NCBI GenBank assembly: GCA_963662765.2
Contig: CAXXUP010000008.1
Span: 186,001 to 250,000, forward strand
Length of the DNA: 64,000 bases
Source: DATMXT01 sp963662765
GTDB taxonomy: Bacteria > Bacillota > Clostridia > Oscillospirales > Feifaniaceae
Reading direction: 5' to 3'
Shown here: one piece after another, positions 25,089 through 33,482 of the stretch
Layout: each line of letters begins with the position of its first letter
Numbering within the stretch: the stretch's first letter is position 1
Notes under the pieces: generated by a model
The model's database searches: none
The model's input: only the letters and a program-made list of their open reading frames with translations
Told to the model about the DNA's origin: nothing
Made by a program: the position numbers and the translations under genes

Positions 25089-26765
25089 TTAACTCATTTT
25101 TTCTTCCAGAAAGTGCAGCGTAAAAATGGTGCCGCCCACGTCACTTTTGACTTCGACTTTGGCGCCGTGCAGCACCGCTCCATGCTTGACGATGGCAAGC
25201 CCCAGGCCTGTGCCCTCGATGGCCTCGCTGTGACTCTTGTCAACCCTGTAAAACCGCTCGAAAATGCGCTCCTGCTCGGCCTTTGGGATGCCGATGCCGG
25301 TATCGGTAACTGAGAGCGCAGCCCCGGAGGACTCTTTTTTGACCAGGATCTGGGCAGAGCCGCCGGGCCGATTGTATTTGACGGCGTTTTCAGTGAGGTT
25401 GTAGATCATTTCCTCAAGCACTGAGGGAATTCCCGATATCTGTACCGCCTCTCCCGAAACCGACAGCGAGACGCCGGCCCCCTCCGCTTTTGCTGAAAGC
25501 CGTCCGGCGACTGTTTTGGCAAGGGCCAGAAGGTCTACGGGCTCCTTCGGGGGCATTGCGTTTTCCTCAAGCCGTGAGAGCAGCATCAAATCCCGAACCA
25601 GGGCGATGAGCCGCTGCGCTTCTTCATAAATATAGCCCGCAAACTCCGGAATGTCCTCGGGCTTTGCCATGCCGCCCGACACAAGTTCAGCATAGCCCGA
25701 GATGACGGTTAAGGGCGTTTTGAGTTCGTGGGAGACGTTTGCCGTAAATTCGCGGCGCATAGCCTCCCGCTCCTGCTTTTCAGTGACATCCATGATGAGC
25801 AGCACCACGCCCTGCAGGTCACCATCCACTGTGACGGGACTGGCGTAGAGCTGGCACTGCCGCCCCGCAAAGGCAGCCAGCCGCTCGGCGGCGGCACCGG
25901 AAAGCGCCGATTCGACGACCTCGCGCAGCGGCCGGCAGCGGTTCAAATTCAGGACGTTGGCACCGGTCGGCGCCGGATAGTGTGCACCAATCAAATCAAG
26001 GGCACTGTTGTTGTAGGAGAGCACACGGCCCTCTTTGTCGAGCACCAGAAAGCCCTCGCTCATGTTTTCGGTGATGGCCCCAAACTGAAGCCGGCCGTGG
26101 TCGAGTTCTTTCATCTGCCCCTCGATGGTGTCCCGCTGATCCTTAATACGGGTGAGCAGGGGGGCAATCTCGTCATATGCCGGGCTGTCCTCCGGCCGGT
26201 CGAGATCGATCTCGTTGATGGGGCGGACGATTCGCCGCGTGACATAGGAAGCGATGAACCCCGACAGCACCAGGACGACGGCCGCAATGAGAGTGACAAC
26301 CCAGAAGAGCCGGTCGTAGGAGGCGACAATGCTTTCGGTCGTGGCGGCCACCCGAAGCACCGAGCCGTCCGCAAGCCGAACGGCATAATAATAGGTCTGC
26401 TCCCGTATGGTGTCGGAAAACCGCGTGTTCTCGCCAACCCCGTTCAAAAGAGCTTCCTGCACCTCGGGCCGGCTCAAATGATTGTCCATTTTGGCGGGAT
26501 TGCCGACGCTGTCAAAGAGGACGGTGCCATCCGCCGCAATCAGGGTCAGCCGGTGGTCGGGCTGGTCCGCGATGCGCGCCAAATACTCCGTATAGCCGGA
26601 GCCCGCCGTCTCGACCCCTGTGCGCAGATAGAAAGCCTGTATGGCGACCTCCCGCTTGACGGTGGTAAAAAAGTCGTCATAGGCCGCGACCGAAATGAGA
26701 ATTGAGGTGGCAATGACCGACAGGGCAGCGAGCAGGGCGGCAAAGAGGAATATTCTGCGTTTCAT
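25089..26765 (-). CDS. phoR: Phosphate-sensing histidine kinase PhoR
   Basis: The 558-residue membrane kinase should sense phosphate status with the Pst system and phosphorylate PhoP. Order of parts: transmembrane helix 1 (about 5-27), an extracytoplasmic region (about 30-150), transmembrane helix 2 (about 153-175), HAMP (about 176-225), a PAS domain (about 230-330), the HisKA domain with phosphoacceptor His346 in VSHELKTPL, and a HATPase domain ending in GTGLGLAIVKHG. The start at 26765 overlaps the phoP stop by one base (TGATG). It is the last gene of the pst-pho transcript. Confidence 0.92.
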   Translation of the reverse strand: MKRRIFLFAALLAALSVIATSILISVAAYDDFFTTVKREVAIQAFYLRTGVETAGSGYTEYLARIADQPDHRLTLIAADGTVLFDSVGNPAKMDNHLSRPEVQEALLNGVGENTRFSDTIREQTYYYAVRLADGSVLRVAATTESIVASYDRLFWVVTLIAAVVLVLSGFIASYVTRRIVRPINEIDLDRPEDSPAYDEIAPLLTRIKDQRDTIEGQMKELDHGRLQFGAITENMSEGFLVLDKEGRVLSYNNSALDLIGAHYPAPTGANVLNLNRCRPLREVVESALSGAAAERLAAFAGRQCQLYASPVTVDGDLQGVVLLIMDVTEKQEREAMRREFTANVSHELKTPLTVISGYAELVSGGMAKPEDIPEFAGYIYEEAQRLIALVRDLMLLSRLEENAMPPKEPVDLLALAKTVAGRLSAKAEGAGVSLSVSGEAVQISGIPSVLEEMIYNLTENAVKYNRPGGSAQILVKKESSGAALSVTDTGIGIPKAEQERIFERFYRVDKSHSEAIEGTGLGLAIVKHGAVLHGAKVEVKSDVGGTIFTLHFLEEKMS

Positions 26766-27439
26766 CAGGCGCCTCCGATCCGGTAGCCGACTCCCCGAAC
26801 CGTTTCGATCAGATCGGCGCACACCCCGAGCTTGGAGCGCAGCGTACGGATGTGAACATCGACCGTGCGGCTCTCCCCGTCGAAGTCATAGCCCCATACG
26901 CCGGTCATAATCTGGTCCCTAGTCAATACGATGCCGGGATTGCGCAAGAGGTAGGTGAGCACCTCAAACTCCTTTAAGGTCAGGACGGCAGGCCTTCCCT
27001 CCACCGTCACGAGATGCCGCGGCACACTGACAAAGAGCTCCGCGACCATGTACTCCTCGGCCTTTTCCTCCTGCGGGTCTACGCGCCGCAGCAGACTTCT
27101 GACCCTAGCGATCAGCTCCATCATGCCGAAGGGCTTAGGAAGATAATCGTCTGCCCCCATGTCGAGCCCCGTCACCTTGTCGTATTCGGTGCCCTTTGCG
27201 GTCAGCATCATGGCGGGGATTTTCTCCGTCAGCCGTGAAGCCCGCAGTTCCTTTAAGACCTGCAGCCCATCCCCATCCGGCAGCATGATGTCAAGCAAAA
27301 TGAGGTTCGGCGTCATTTTACGCATGCCGTCCCAGAAGTCAGCGACGCTGCCAAACCCTTTGGTCTCGAGCCCGGAATTTTCAAGGGTGTAGATCACCAG
27401 TTTGCGGATGCTGGTCTCATCCTCCAGTAAATAGATCAC
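26765..27439 (-). CDS. phoP: Response regulator PhoP/PhoB (OmpR family)
   Basis: The 224-residue regulator has a receiver domain (about 1-115) with acidic pocket LLEDE, phosphoacceptor Asp50 in LILLDIMLPDGDG, and Lys in YLPKPFG. A winged-helix OmpR/PhoB DNA-binding domain follows (about 125-224, with LTLKEFEVLTYLLRNPG and SRTVDVHIRTLRSKLG). It should activate the pst operon in low phosphate. The GTG start at 27439 is within the phoU stop (GTGA), with AGAGGGGA upstream. An alternative start at 27496 extends into phoU and is unlikely. Confidence 0.92.
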   Translation of the reverse strand: MIYLLEDETSIRKLVIYTLENSGLETKGFGSVADFWDGMRKMTPNLILLDIMLPDGDGLQVLKELRASRLTEKIPAMMLTAKGTEYDKVTGLDMGADDYLPKPFGMMELIARVRSLLRRVDPQEEKAEEYMVAELFVSVPRHLVTVEGRPAVLTLKEFEVLTYLLRNPGIVLTRDQIMTGVWGYDFDGESRTVDVHIRTLRSKLGVCADLIETVRGVGYRIGGA

Positions 27440-28101
27440 TGCGTCCCCTCTTCCCCGCCCCAGTTGCGGGAGCCTGTAATGGAATAGAGCACCCACTCGG
27501 CTATGTTCTGGGCGTGGTCGCCGATGCGCTCGAAATATTTCGCGATCATGAGCAGATCAAGACAGTCTCCTGCAAGACGACTGTCCTGCAGGATCTGTTC
27601 GATCAGTTCCCCTTTGACTTTAGAAAAAAGGTCATCGACCACATCGTCGTAGACCAGCACCGTCTTGACTAAGGCGATATCCCCGTTGACATAGGAGTCG
27701 ATGCTGTCAGTCAGCATTTTAACGGCGGCGCGCGCCATGTCAGCAATGTGGATGTCGCTTTTCACCGGGCTGCCCTTCATGAAGACGGACAGCTCCGCAA
27801 TGTCGGCCGCTTGGTCGCCTACGCGCTCCATGTCGATGATCATGTGCTGGGCGGCTGTCACCTGCCTGAGGTCGCCGGCCATCGGCTGCTGGAGGAGCAG
27901 AAGCCGCACGCACATCAGTTCAATGTCCCGCTCAAGCAGGTCAATGTCCCGCTCAAGCAAAACCGCTTTTTCTCTCAGGTCGTCGTCCCCATCCAGCAGG
28001 GCCTTGGAGGCGCTGGCGATGGCATCCTCGCAAAGGGCTCCCATCTGAATCATTTTCGTGTGCATCGCTTCAAGCTGACTGTCGAACTGCCGGCGCATCA
28101 T
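27436..28101 (-). CDS. phoU: Phosphate signaling complex protein PhoU
   Basis: A 221-residue all-helical protein made of two PhoU repeats. Each repeat has the metal-binding signature: MERVGDQAADIAE (about 90-102) and FERIGDHAQNIAEWV (about 190-204). PhoU links the Pst transporter to PhoR and prevents toxic phosphate uptake. It overlaps pstB by ATGA upstream and phoP by GTGA downstream. The first two codons are both ATG, and either could start translation. Confidence 0.94.
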   Translation of the reverse strand: MMRRQFDSQLEAMHTKMIQMGALCEDAIASASKALLDGDDDLREKAVLLERDIDLLERDIELMCVRLLLLQQPMAGDLRQVTAAQHMIIDMERVGDQAADIAELSVFMKGSPVKSDIHIADMARAAVKMLTDSIDSYVNGDIALVKTVLVYDDVVDDLFSKVKGELIEQILQDSRLAGDCLDLLMIAKYFERIGDHAQNIAEWVLYSITGSRNWGGEEGTQ

Positions 28102-28847
28102 CCAAACCTCCCCGTAATGTAGTCCTCTGTCCGTTTGTCGTGCGGCATGGAGAATATGTCACCCGTAGCCCCAAACTCAACGAGCTCCCCGAGCAGAAAA
28201 AATGCCGTTTTGTCGGAAATGCGGGCGGCCTGCTGCATGTTATGGGTTACAATAACTATAGTATAATCCTTCTTGAGCTCGCTCACAAGGTCCTCTATTT
28301 TCGAGGTTGAAATCGGGTCTAAGGCCGAGGTCGGTTCGTCCATGAGCAGCACCTCGGGACCTACGGCAAGGGCTCTTGCGATGCAAAGCCGCTGCTGCTG
28401 TCCGCCCGATAGCCCCAAGGCGCTCTTTTTGAGCCGGTCCTTGGTCTCATCCCAAATGGCGGCCGCCCGGAGAGAGCCTTCAACGGCTTCGTCGAGCTTG
28501 ACTTTTGAGCGGACGCCGTGGGTGCGGGGTCCAAAGGCGATGTTGTCGTAAATGCTCATGGGAAATGGATTGGGCTTTTGGAACACCATGCCGACCCGCT
28601 TGCGCAGCAGGCTGACGTCCATGCCCTTATATATGTCCTGCCCGTCAAGGGTGACGGTGCCGACAATACGGCACCCCTCGACAAGGTCGTTCATGCGGTT
28701 GATGGTTTTGAGCAGCGTCGACTTTCCACAGCCGGAGGGGCCGATGAAGGCGGTCACCTCTTTAGGCAGGACGGACATGTTCACGTCCTTTAAGGCCTGA
28801 AAGGAGTCGTAGAATAAATCCAGATTTTCGACTTTAATTTTTTCCAT
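28098..28847 (-). CDS. pstB: Phosphate ABC transporter ATP-binding protein PstB
   Basis: A 249-residue ABC ATPase with Walker A GPSGCGKST (residues 36-44), the PstB-type INRMNDLVEG segment, Q-loop FQKPNPFPMSIYDN, signature LSGGQQQR, Walker B VLLMDEPTSALDP and the His switch THNMQQA. It energises phosphate import by PstCA. The start at 28847 has GGAGGA upstream and overlaps pstA by 14 bases. A longer reading to 28934 lies inside pstA. Confidence 0.96.
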   Translation of the reverse strand: MEKIKVENLDLFYDSFQALKDVNMSVLPKEVTAFIGPSGCGKSTLLKTINRMNDLVEGCRIVGTVTLDGQDIYKGMDVSLLRKRVGMVFQKPNPFPMSIYDNIAFGPRTHGVRSKVKLDEAVEGSLRAAAIWDETKDRLKKSALGLSGGQQQRLCIARALAVGPEVLLMDEPTSALDPISTSKIEDLVSELKKDYTIVIVTHNMQQAARISDKTAFFLLGELVEFGATGDIFSMPHDKRTEDYITGRFG

Positions 28848-29676
28848 ATTTTCCTCCCGCCATGCGCCTTGCAAGCCAACCGGAGCAGGTGTTGATGATA
28901 AGCACAAGTGCCAGCAGCACGACGGCCGTGGCATAGGCCTGATTGATGTAGAGCCCCTCGCTCGAAAGGGCGTACATGTGTACCGAAAGGGTTCTTGCCG
29001 AGTTAAAGACGCTGTCCGGCACTTTAGCGGTGGTTCCGGCCGTGTAGATCAGGGCTGCGGTCTCGCCGACGATGCGCCCGATGGACAGGATGACGCCGGC
29101 AAGTATTCCCGGCACCGCGGCCGGCAACACAATGGCAAAGACGGTGCGCAGCCGTCCCGCCCCAAGGCCGAAGCTGCCCTCGCGGTAGGCATCGGGCACC
29201 GAGAGCAGCGCCTCCTCGGTCGTACGCATGATGAGGGGCAAAATCATAATGGTCAGGGTGCAGGTGCCGGCAATCAGTGAATAACCCCACTTCATGGTCG
29301 AGACAAAGAAGAGCAGACCAAAAAGTCCGTATACGATAGATGGAATGCCGGTCAGCACCTCGGAAGCCATGCGGATAATCTTGACAAGCTTGCTTCCCCG
29401 TTTTGCGTATTCGCTTAAGTAGACAGCCGAGAAAATACCGAGCGGCCCGGCAACCAAAAGCGCAAGGGCCGTCATGATGACGGTATTGATGAGAGCCGGC
29501 ACCAGCGAGACGTTTTCACTGTTATAAGTCCAAGCGAAGAGGGATGGTGTGAGGTTGGGCACTCCCTTGAACAGAATGTACCCAACCAAAAACGAGATGA
29601 CGAGGACTGTGGCGGCCGTAGCCAGCCTAACCAGTCCGCCCAGCATCAAAGACAGGAAGTCCCGGCGGCGCTTCAT
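28834..29676 (-). CDS. pstA: Phosphate ABC transporter permease PstA
   Basis: A 280-residue inner-membrane permease with about six transmembrane segments. The first stands near residues 12-35 and the last near 250-270. The binding-protein-dependent transport signature region DAYREGSFGLGAGRLRTVFAIVLPAAVPGILAG is at about 160-195. It forms the channel with PstC. The start ATG at 29676 overlaps the pstC stop (ATGA) and the end overlaps pstB. Confidence 0.94.
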   Translation of the reverse strand: MKRRRDFLSLMLGGLVRLATAATVLVISFLVGYILFKGVPNLTPSLFAWTYNSENVSLVPALINTVIMTALALLVAGPLGIFSAVYLSEYAKRGSKLVKIIRMASEVLTGIPSIVYGLFGLLFFVSTMKWGYSLIAGTCTLTIMILPLIMRTTEEALLSVPDAYREGSFGLGAGRLRTVFAIVLPAAVPGILAGVILSIGRIVGETAALIYTAGTTAKVPDSVFNSARTLSVHMYALSSEGLYINQAYATAVVLLALVLIINTCSGWLARRMAGGKYGKN

Positions 29677-30521
29677 ATGCCCTGCCTCCTTTTAATGAGC
29701 GACAAAAGAAGGTTGATGAGCAGAATAAAGACAAAGAGCACGACGCCGGTCGCAATGAGGGCCCCGCGGTGAAGGTCTGCGGCGTAGCCCATTTCAATGA
29801 CGATATTGGCCGTCATGGTGCGCACGCCGCTTGTGATGCTCTCCGGAATGACGGCCTGATTGCCGGCCACCATGATGACCGCCATCGTCTCTCCGATGGC
29901 CCTGCCGACCCCCAGTACAACGGCCGCCATGACCCCTGACTTTGCAGCCGGAAGCTGCACGAAAAACACGCTGCGCTCATGGCTTGCCCCAAGGGCCAAA
30001 GCCCCCTCGTAATAGCTCTCGGGCACTGCCGCAATGGCTGACTCCGAAACGCTGATGACGGTGGGCAGGATCATGATGCCGAGCAGGATCGAAGCCGTCA
30101 GGACACTCTTGCCGCCATCGAAGAGTTCTCTCATCAGCGGCACCAGCACAACAAGTCCGAAAAAGCCGTATATGATGGAGGGGATTCCCGCCATCAGGGA
30201 TACGGCTGGCCGCAGCAGTCTATTGATGCGTTTTGTACCGAAGCGCGCAAGGTAGAGGGCGGTCAGCACTCCGATCGGAACTCCCACGGCCATGGCCCCG
30301 GCCGTGACATAAAGGCTGCCTATGATCATGGGGAGAATGCCATAAAGGTCGTTGCCCGGCTTCCATTTGGTCCCAAGCAAAAACTTGAGCGGCCCGATCT
30401 CGGCCATGGCCGGAAGGCCGTTTGCAAACAAGAACAGGCAGATGAGCAGGACGCATAGGATGGACACGCAGGCGCAAAACAGGAAGATCAGTTTTGCGGC
30501 GTTTTCTTTGTAGCGGTTCAT
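29673..30521 (-). CDS. pstC: Phosphate ABC transporter permease PstC
   Basis: A 282-residue permease with six predicted transmembrane segments. The EAA-like loop near residues 165-195 (ESYYEGALALGASHERSVFFVQLPAAKSGVMAA) docks to PstB. Segments such as FLLGTKWKPGNDLYGILPMIIGSLYVT are typical of PstC. It starts 68 bases after the pstS stop, past a hairpin, with AGGAGA upstream. Confidence 0.94.
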   Translation of the reverse strand: MNRYKENAAKLIFLFCACVSILCVLLICLFLFANGLPAMAEIGPLKFLLGTKWKPGNDLYGILPMIIGSLYVTAGAMAVGVPIGVLTALYLARFGTKRINRLLRPAVSLMAGIPSIIYGFFGLVVLVPLMRELFDGGKSVLTASILLGIMILPTVISVSESAIAAVPESYYEGALALGASHERSVFFVQLPAAKSGVMAAVVLGVGRAIGETMAVIMVAGNQAVIPESITSGVRTMTANIVIEMGYAADLHRGALIATGVVLFVFILLINLLLSLIKRRQGI

Positions 30522-30537
30522 GTCGTCTCCTTGTCAA

Positions 30538-30565
30538 AGAGGGCCGGACCCATGTCCGGCCCTCT
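30538..30565 (-). terminator. Hairpin between pstS and pstC
   Basis: An 11-bp perfect stem (AGAGGGCCGGA with TCCGGCCCTCT) and 6-base loop lie after pstS. On the minus strand it is followed only by TTTGAC. It may end part of the transcripts or protect the pstS message, giving more binding protein than permease. Confidence 0.55.
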
Positions 30566-30589
30566 CTCCCTCTCCGGGTGTCGGATTAT

Positions 30590-31477
30590 TTACTCAATTT
30601 CAGACCAGTCGGTGATGGTGCCGGTGTAAATACCCAGGACATCTTCCTTGGTCAGATCGGTAACCGCGTTTTCCTTGTTGACGATGACCGCAATGCCGTC
30701 CATCGCGATGACGGTCGGGGTGAGTCCCTTCTCAAGCTCGCTGTCCTTGAGTTCGCGGGAAGCCATGCCGATGTCGCAGATGCCGTCGATGGCCGAGGTC
30801 ATGCCGGTGGTGGAGTCACTCTGTTGGACGTCGATGGAAGCTCCGGTGTTGATGGCCATATAGGCTTCCTTAAGCTTTTCCATGACCGGAGTGACCGAGG
30901 AGGAGCCCGCCACTGTGACGGAGCCTGCCGGCTTGTTGCCGGCGTAGGGACCGGTGCTCCCGGTCGAGATGTATCCATGGCTCTCGACAACGGCCTGGCC
31001 CTCATCGCTCAGAATGAAGTCGATGAAATCTTTAGCCACAGCGGAGAGCTCGCCTTTTGTGGCGATGTTGAAGGGACGGGAAACGGTGTAGCTGCCATCC
31101 TTGACGGCGGCGGCGGAAGGTGCAACGCCGTCGATGGAAACTGCCTTGACGGTGTCGTTTAAGGAACCGAGCGAAATGTAGCCGATGGCGGCCGGATCGC
31201 CCGCCACGGTGGTCATCACGACGGAGGTGCTGCTGTTGATTTCGGCAGAGTCAATGGTCATGTCGACCTTATTGCCGGAGGCGTCTTTTTGCTCTATTCC
31301 AAAGAGTTCGATAAAAGCGCCGCGGGTGCCGGACCCGTCTTCACGGGAGATGACGTCGATCTTTTGCTCGGTGACGGTGGGCTCCTCGGGCGTCGGGGTT
31401 TCCTCTGTCTTCTTTGAGCAACCTGCGGCCGTCAAAAGCAGCAGTGCAGCCATGCCCAGTGCAAGAATTTTCTTCAT
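30590..31477 (-). CDS. pstS: Phosphate-binding lipoprotein PstS
   Basis: A 295-residue lipoprotein with signal peptide and lipobox LLTAAGC (Cys20), a Thr/Pro/Glu-rich linker, and a two-lobe phosphate-binding domain. Family features are ISREDGSGTRGAF (phosphate loop), AGSSSVTPVMEKL and STTGMTSAIDGICDIGMASREL. It captures phosphate outside the membrane for PstCAB. The ATG at 31477 is chosen because GGAGG lies nine bases upstream; ATGs at 31483 and 31507 lie too close to or before that site. It is the first gene of the pst-pho operon. Confidence 0.94.
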   Translation of the reverse strand: MKKILALGMAALLLLTAAGCSKKTEETPTPEEPTVTEQKIDVISREDGSGTRGAFIELFGIEQKDASGNKVDMTIDSAEINSSTSVVMTTVAGDPAAIGYISLGSLNDTVKAVSIDGVAPSAAAVKDGSYTVSRPFNIATKGELSAVAKDFIDFILSDEGQAVVESHGYISTGSTGPYAGNKPAGSVTVAGSSSVTPVMEKLKEAYMAINTGASIDVQQSDSTTGMTSAIDGICDIGMASRELKDSELEKGLTPTVIAMDGIAVIVNKENAVTDLTKEDVLGIYTGTITDWSEIE

Positions 31478-31548
31478 TTTCATTTTCCTCCAAATTGCAT
31501 ATTTCATAATGTGCTTTTCTCGTTACGCCTTAAGCTTAATGCTTCCAG

Positions 31549-31577
31549 GTTAAATTCGTTATCAGACCTATGTTAAA
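31549..31577 (-). promoter_or_regulatory. Candidate Pho box upstream of pstS (intergenic 31478-31844)
   Basis: The 367-base region between pstS and the divergent glutamate synthase-like gene holds three related hexamers on the minus strand: TTTAAC (31577-31572), GATAAC (31563-31558) and TTTAAC (31554-31549). The outer two are 23 bases apart, about two helical turns. They resemble the TTAACA-type direct repeats bound by PhoP in Bacillus and lie about 70-100 bases upstream of pstS. Apart from these, a palindrome GGTATATACC (31658-31667) and the promoter at 31743-31771, I see no gene or structure in this stretch. Confidence 0.4.
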
Positions 31578-31742
31578 TCTGCGTAAAGTGCGGCCAATTT
31601 TTGACGGCTTGTACCGAATTTCCCCAACTGCACTGGCATCACCTGTGTTCGGGATATGGTATATACCGCGATTTTTGCCCTGCCCCGCAAAGTGTATACT
31701 ATGCCGGCCCCAGTAATTTCCTGTATTTTGGCCGGTATTTCC

Positions 31743-31771
31743 TTGTATTGATCCCGACCGTTTGATATAAT
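31743..31771 (+). promoter_or_regulatory. Promoter of the glutamate synthase-like gene
   Basis: TTGTAT (31743-31748), 17 bases and TATAAT (31766-31771) stand about 75 bases upstream of the start codon at 31845. Confidence 0.65.
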
Positions 31772-31844
31772 GAAATAGAAATAAGCGACCACTACCGAAA
31801 ATTTTACAATGAACGGGCCTTGGAAAACGGAAAGGATGAGCTTA

Positions 31845-33371
31845 ATGTCTTACAGTCCCGCACTCGAATCTGCCTTTAACGACACCAAGCTGCGTAGTTC
31901 CATGCGCACCCCGAGCTCCGGCATGTGCTCTTTATGCACCGAAGACTGCATCGGAAGCTGCGAAATCGGACTCTCGTCAGTGATCGGACAGGCGGCGGTC
32001 TATCCGACCAACACCGGCACAAACCAGGTCGCCAGCGAGAAGGACAATCCGCTCGACTACTCCATTTTTAACATTGGCGGCCACTGCTTTGGGGCCGTCG
32101 GCGCTCCGGCGGACGGTAATGCGGCCACCATATTCAATGTTAACCTTGAACGGACCATCGGACACCGAAACCCTGTGAAAATGGCACTTCCGGTCATGCT
32201 GCCGGCTCTCATCAAACTCAATTGGCAGGGCTACTTCGCGGCAGCCGCCATGGCCGGCACCGTTTGCGTCATCGGTGAGGGCTCTCCATCGAAGGATTCG
32301 ACCCTTACATACGACGCAAAGGGCAAGATCGACCACTTCCCGATGTTAAATGAGATGCTGGACGCCTTCCGCCGGTATGACAGAGGCTACGGCCAAATTG
32401 CGCTGCAGTGCAACATCGACGATGATGCGGCGGGGCTTCCGGAATACGCCATTCAAAAGTGTGGTGCCCCCGCCATCGAGGTCAAGTTCGGCCAGTCGGC
32501 CAAGGGCACCCAGCCCGCCGTGCGGCTGCCGAACCTTAAAGCCGCTCTCAAAAAGCAGGCCGAAGGGGCACTCATATACCCCGACCCCAGTGCGCCGGAA
32601 GTGCAAAAAGCCTATGACGAGGGGGCCTGTCCGCAGTTTTGGCTTTATGGGCGGCTGCCGATGTGGACTGAGGAGAGCTTACTTGCGCATGTGGAGCACC
32701 TGCGGGAGCTTGGGCTTAAAAACCTCTATTTCAAGACGGCAGGCTTTGACCGTGTCGACATGGAGCGCGTGTTGCGCATGGCATGCCTGTGCGATGTCGA
32801 TATGGTGACCATAGATGGTGCCGGTGGCGGCTCCGGTTACAGCCCCTGCAAGATGATGAACGAGTGGGGCCTGCCGGCCGTCTGCATCGAAAGCGCCCTA
32901 GTGCCCATCTGTAAAAAGCTCGAGACCGAAGGACTGCGGCTGCCGGCCATCGCCGTGACCGGCGGATTTGCCAGTGAGGATCAGGTCTACAAGGGGCTGG
33001 CCCTTGGCGCACCCTACGTCACGGCCATCGGCACCTGCCGCGCCGCCATGGCGGCCGCCATGGCTGGAGCCAAGACGGGTGAGCTGCTCGAAGCCGGGAA
33101 CATTCCGAAAAATCTCGAAAAGTTCGGCAAGACCAAAGAGGCGCTCTTCTTAGAGCTTCCGGCCCTGCGGGCGCTCTACGGCAAAGCGGCGGACTCCTTC
33201 CCGCTTGGGGCTGTCGGTGCTTACTCCTACTTAAAGAAGCTGGCCTTCGGCATCCAGCACTTCGCGGCCTTAAACCGCAAGTTTGATATCAAATATGCCG
33301 ACCGAAGCGACCTCATTCCACTGACTCGTGACGCAAAAGATCTGCTGCGGGGCGAGTGGTTCAACTATTGA
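31845..33371 (+). CDS. FMN-binding glutamate synthase family protein (GltB-like, stand-alone)
   Basis: The 508-residue protein resembles the FMN/2-oxoglutarate domain of glutamate synthase. It shows the barrel strands IALQCNID, IEVKFGQSAKGTQP, VDMVTIDGAGGGSGYSP and IAVTGGFASEDQVYKGLALGAPYV. It lacks the glutaminase and long C-terminal parts of full GltB. An N-terminal cluster CSLCTEDCIGSCEIG (about residues 27-41) could hold an iron-sulfur centre. In archaea and Clostridia such proteins work with separate ferredoxin or glutaminase partners, none of which is adjacent here. The ATG at 31845 follows AAAGGA with 8 bases; an ATG at 31809 lacks a ribosome binding site. The reaction is inferred as ammonia or amide transfer to 2-oxoglutarate but is not proven. 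Confidence 0.82.
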   Translation: MSYSPALESAFNDTKLRSSMRTPSSGMCSLCTEDCIGSCEIGLSSVIGQAAVYPTNTGTNQVASEKDNPLDYSIFNIGGHCFGAVGAPADGNAATIFNVNLERTIGHRNPVKMALPVMLPALIKLNWQGYFAAAAMAGTVCVIGEGSPSKDSTLTYDAKGKIDHFPMLNEMLDAFRRYDRGYGQIALQCNIDDDAAGLPEYAIQKCGAPAIEVKFGQSAKGTQPAVRLPNLKAALKKQAEGALIYPDPSAPEVQKAYDEGACPQFWLYGRLPMWTEESLLAHVEHLRELGLKNLYFKTAGFDRVDMERVLRMACLCDVDMVTIDGAGGGSGYSPCKMMNEWGLPAVCIESALVPICKKLETEGLRLPAIAVTGGFASEDQVYKGLALGAPYVTAIGTCRAAMAAAMAGAKTGELLEAGNIPKNLEKFGKTKEALFLELPALRALYGKAADSFPLGAVGAYSYLKKLAFGIQHFAALNRKFDIKYADRSDLIPLTRDAKDLLRGEWFNY

Positions 33372-33450
33372 TGCAATCATCTGGTCACTGTTTTCCGTTA
33401 TAAAAGCATTTTTTTGCAAATCGGCGGTTTAACGTTCAGGTATAGGCAAG

Positions 33451-33482
33451 AAGGCCGGGGCATTCCCCGGCCTTTTATTTTT
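33451..33482 (+). terminator. Terminator of the glutamate synthase-like gene
   Basis: A 10-bp perfect stem (AAGGCCGGGG with CCCCGGCCTT) with loop CATT is followed by TTATTTTT. It ends at the stop codon of the convergent CoA-ligase gene, so the two genes share the end region. Confidence 0.85.

Noticed and set aside
31568..31792. Small 74-codon frame in the pstS intergenic region
   Set aside because: No ribosome binding site, no recognisable domain, overlaps the candidate Pho box and palindrome.
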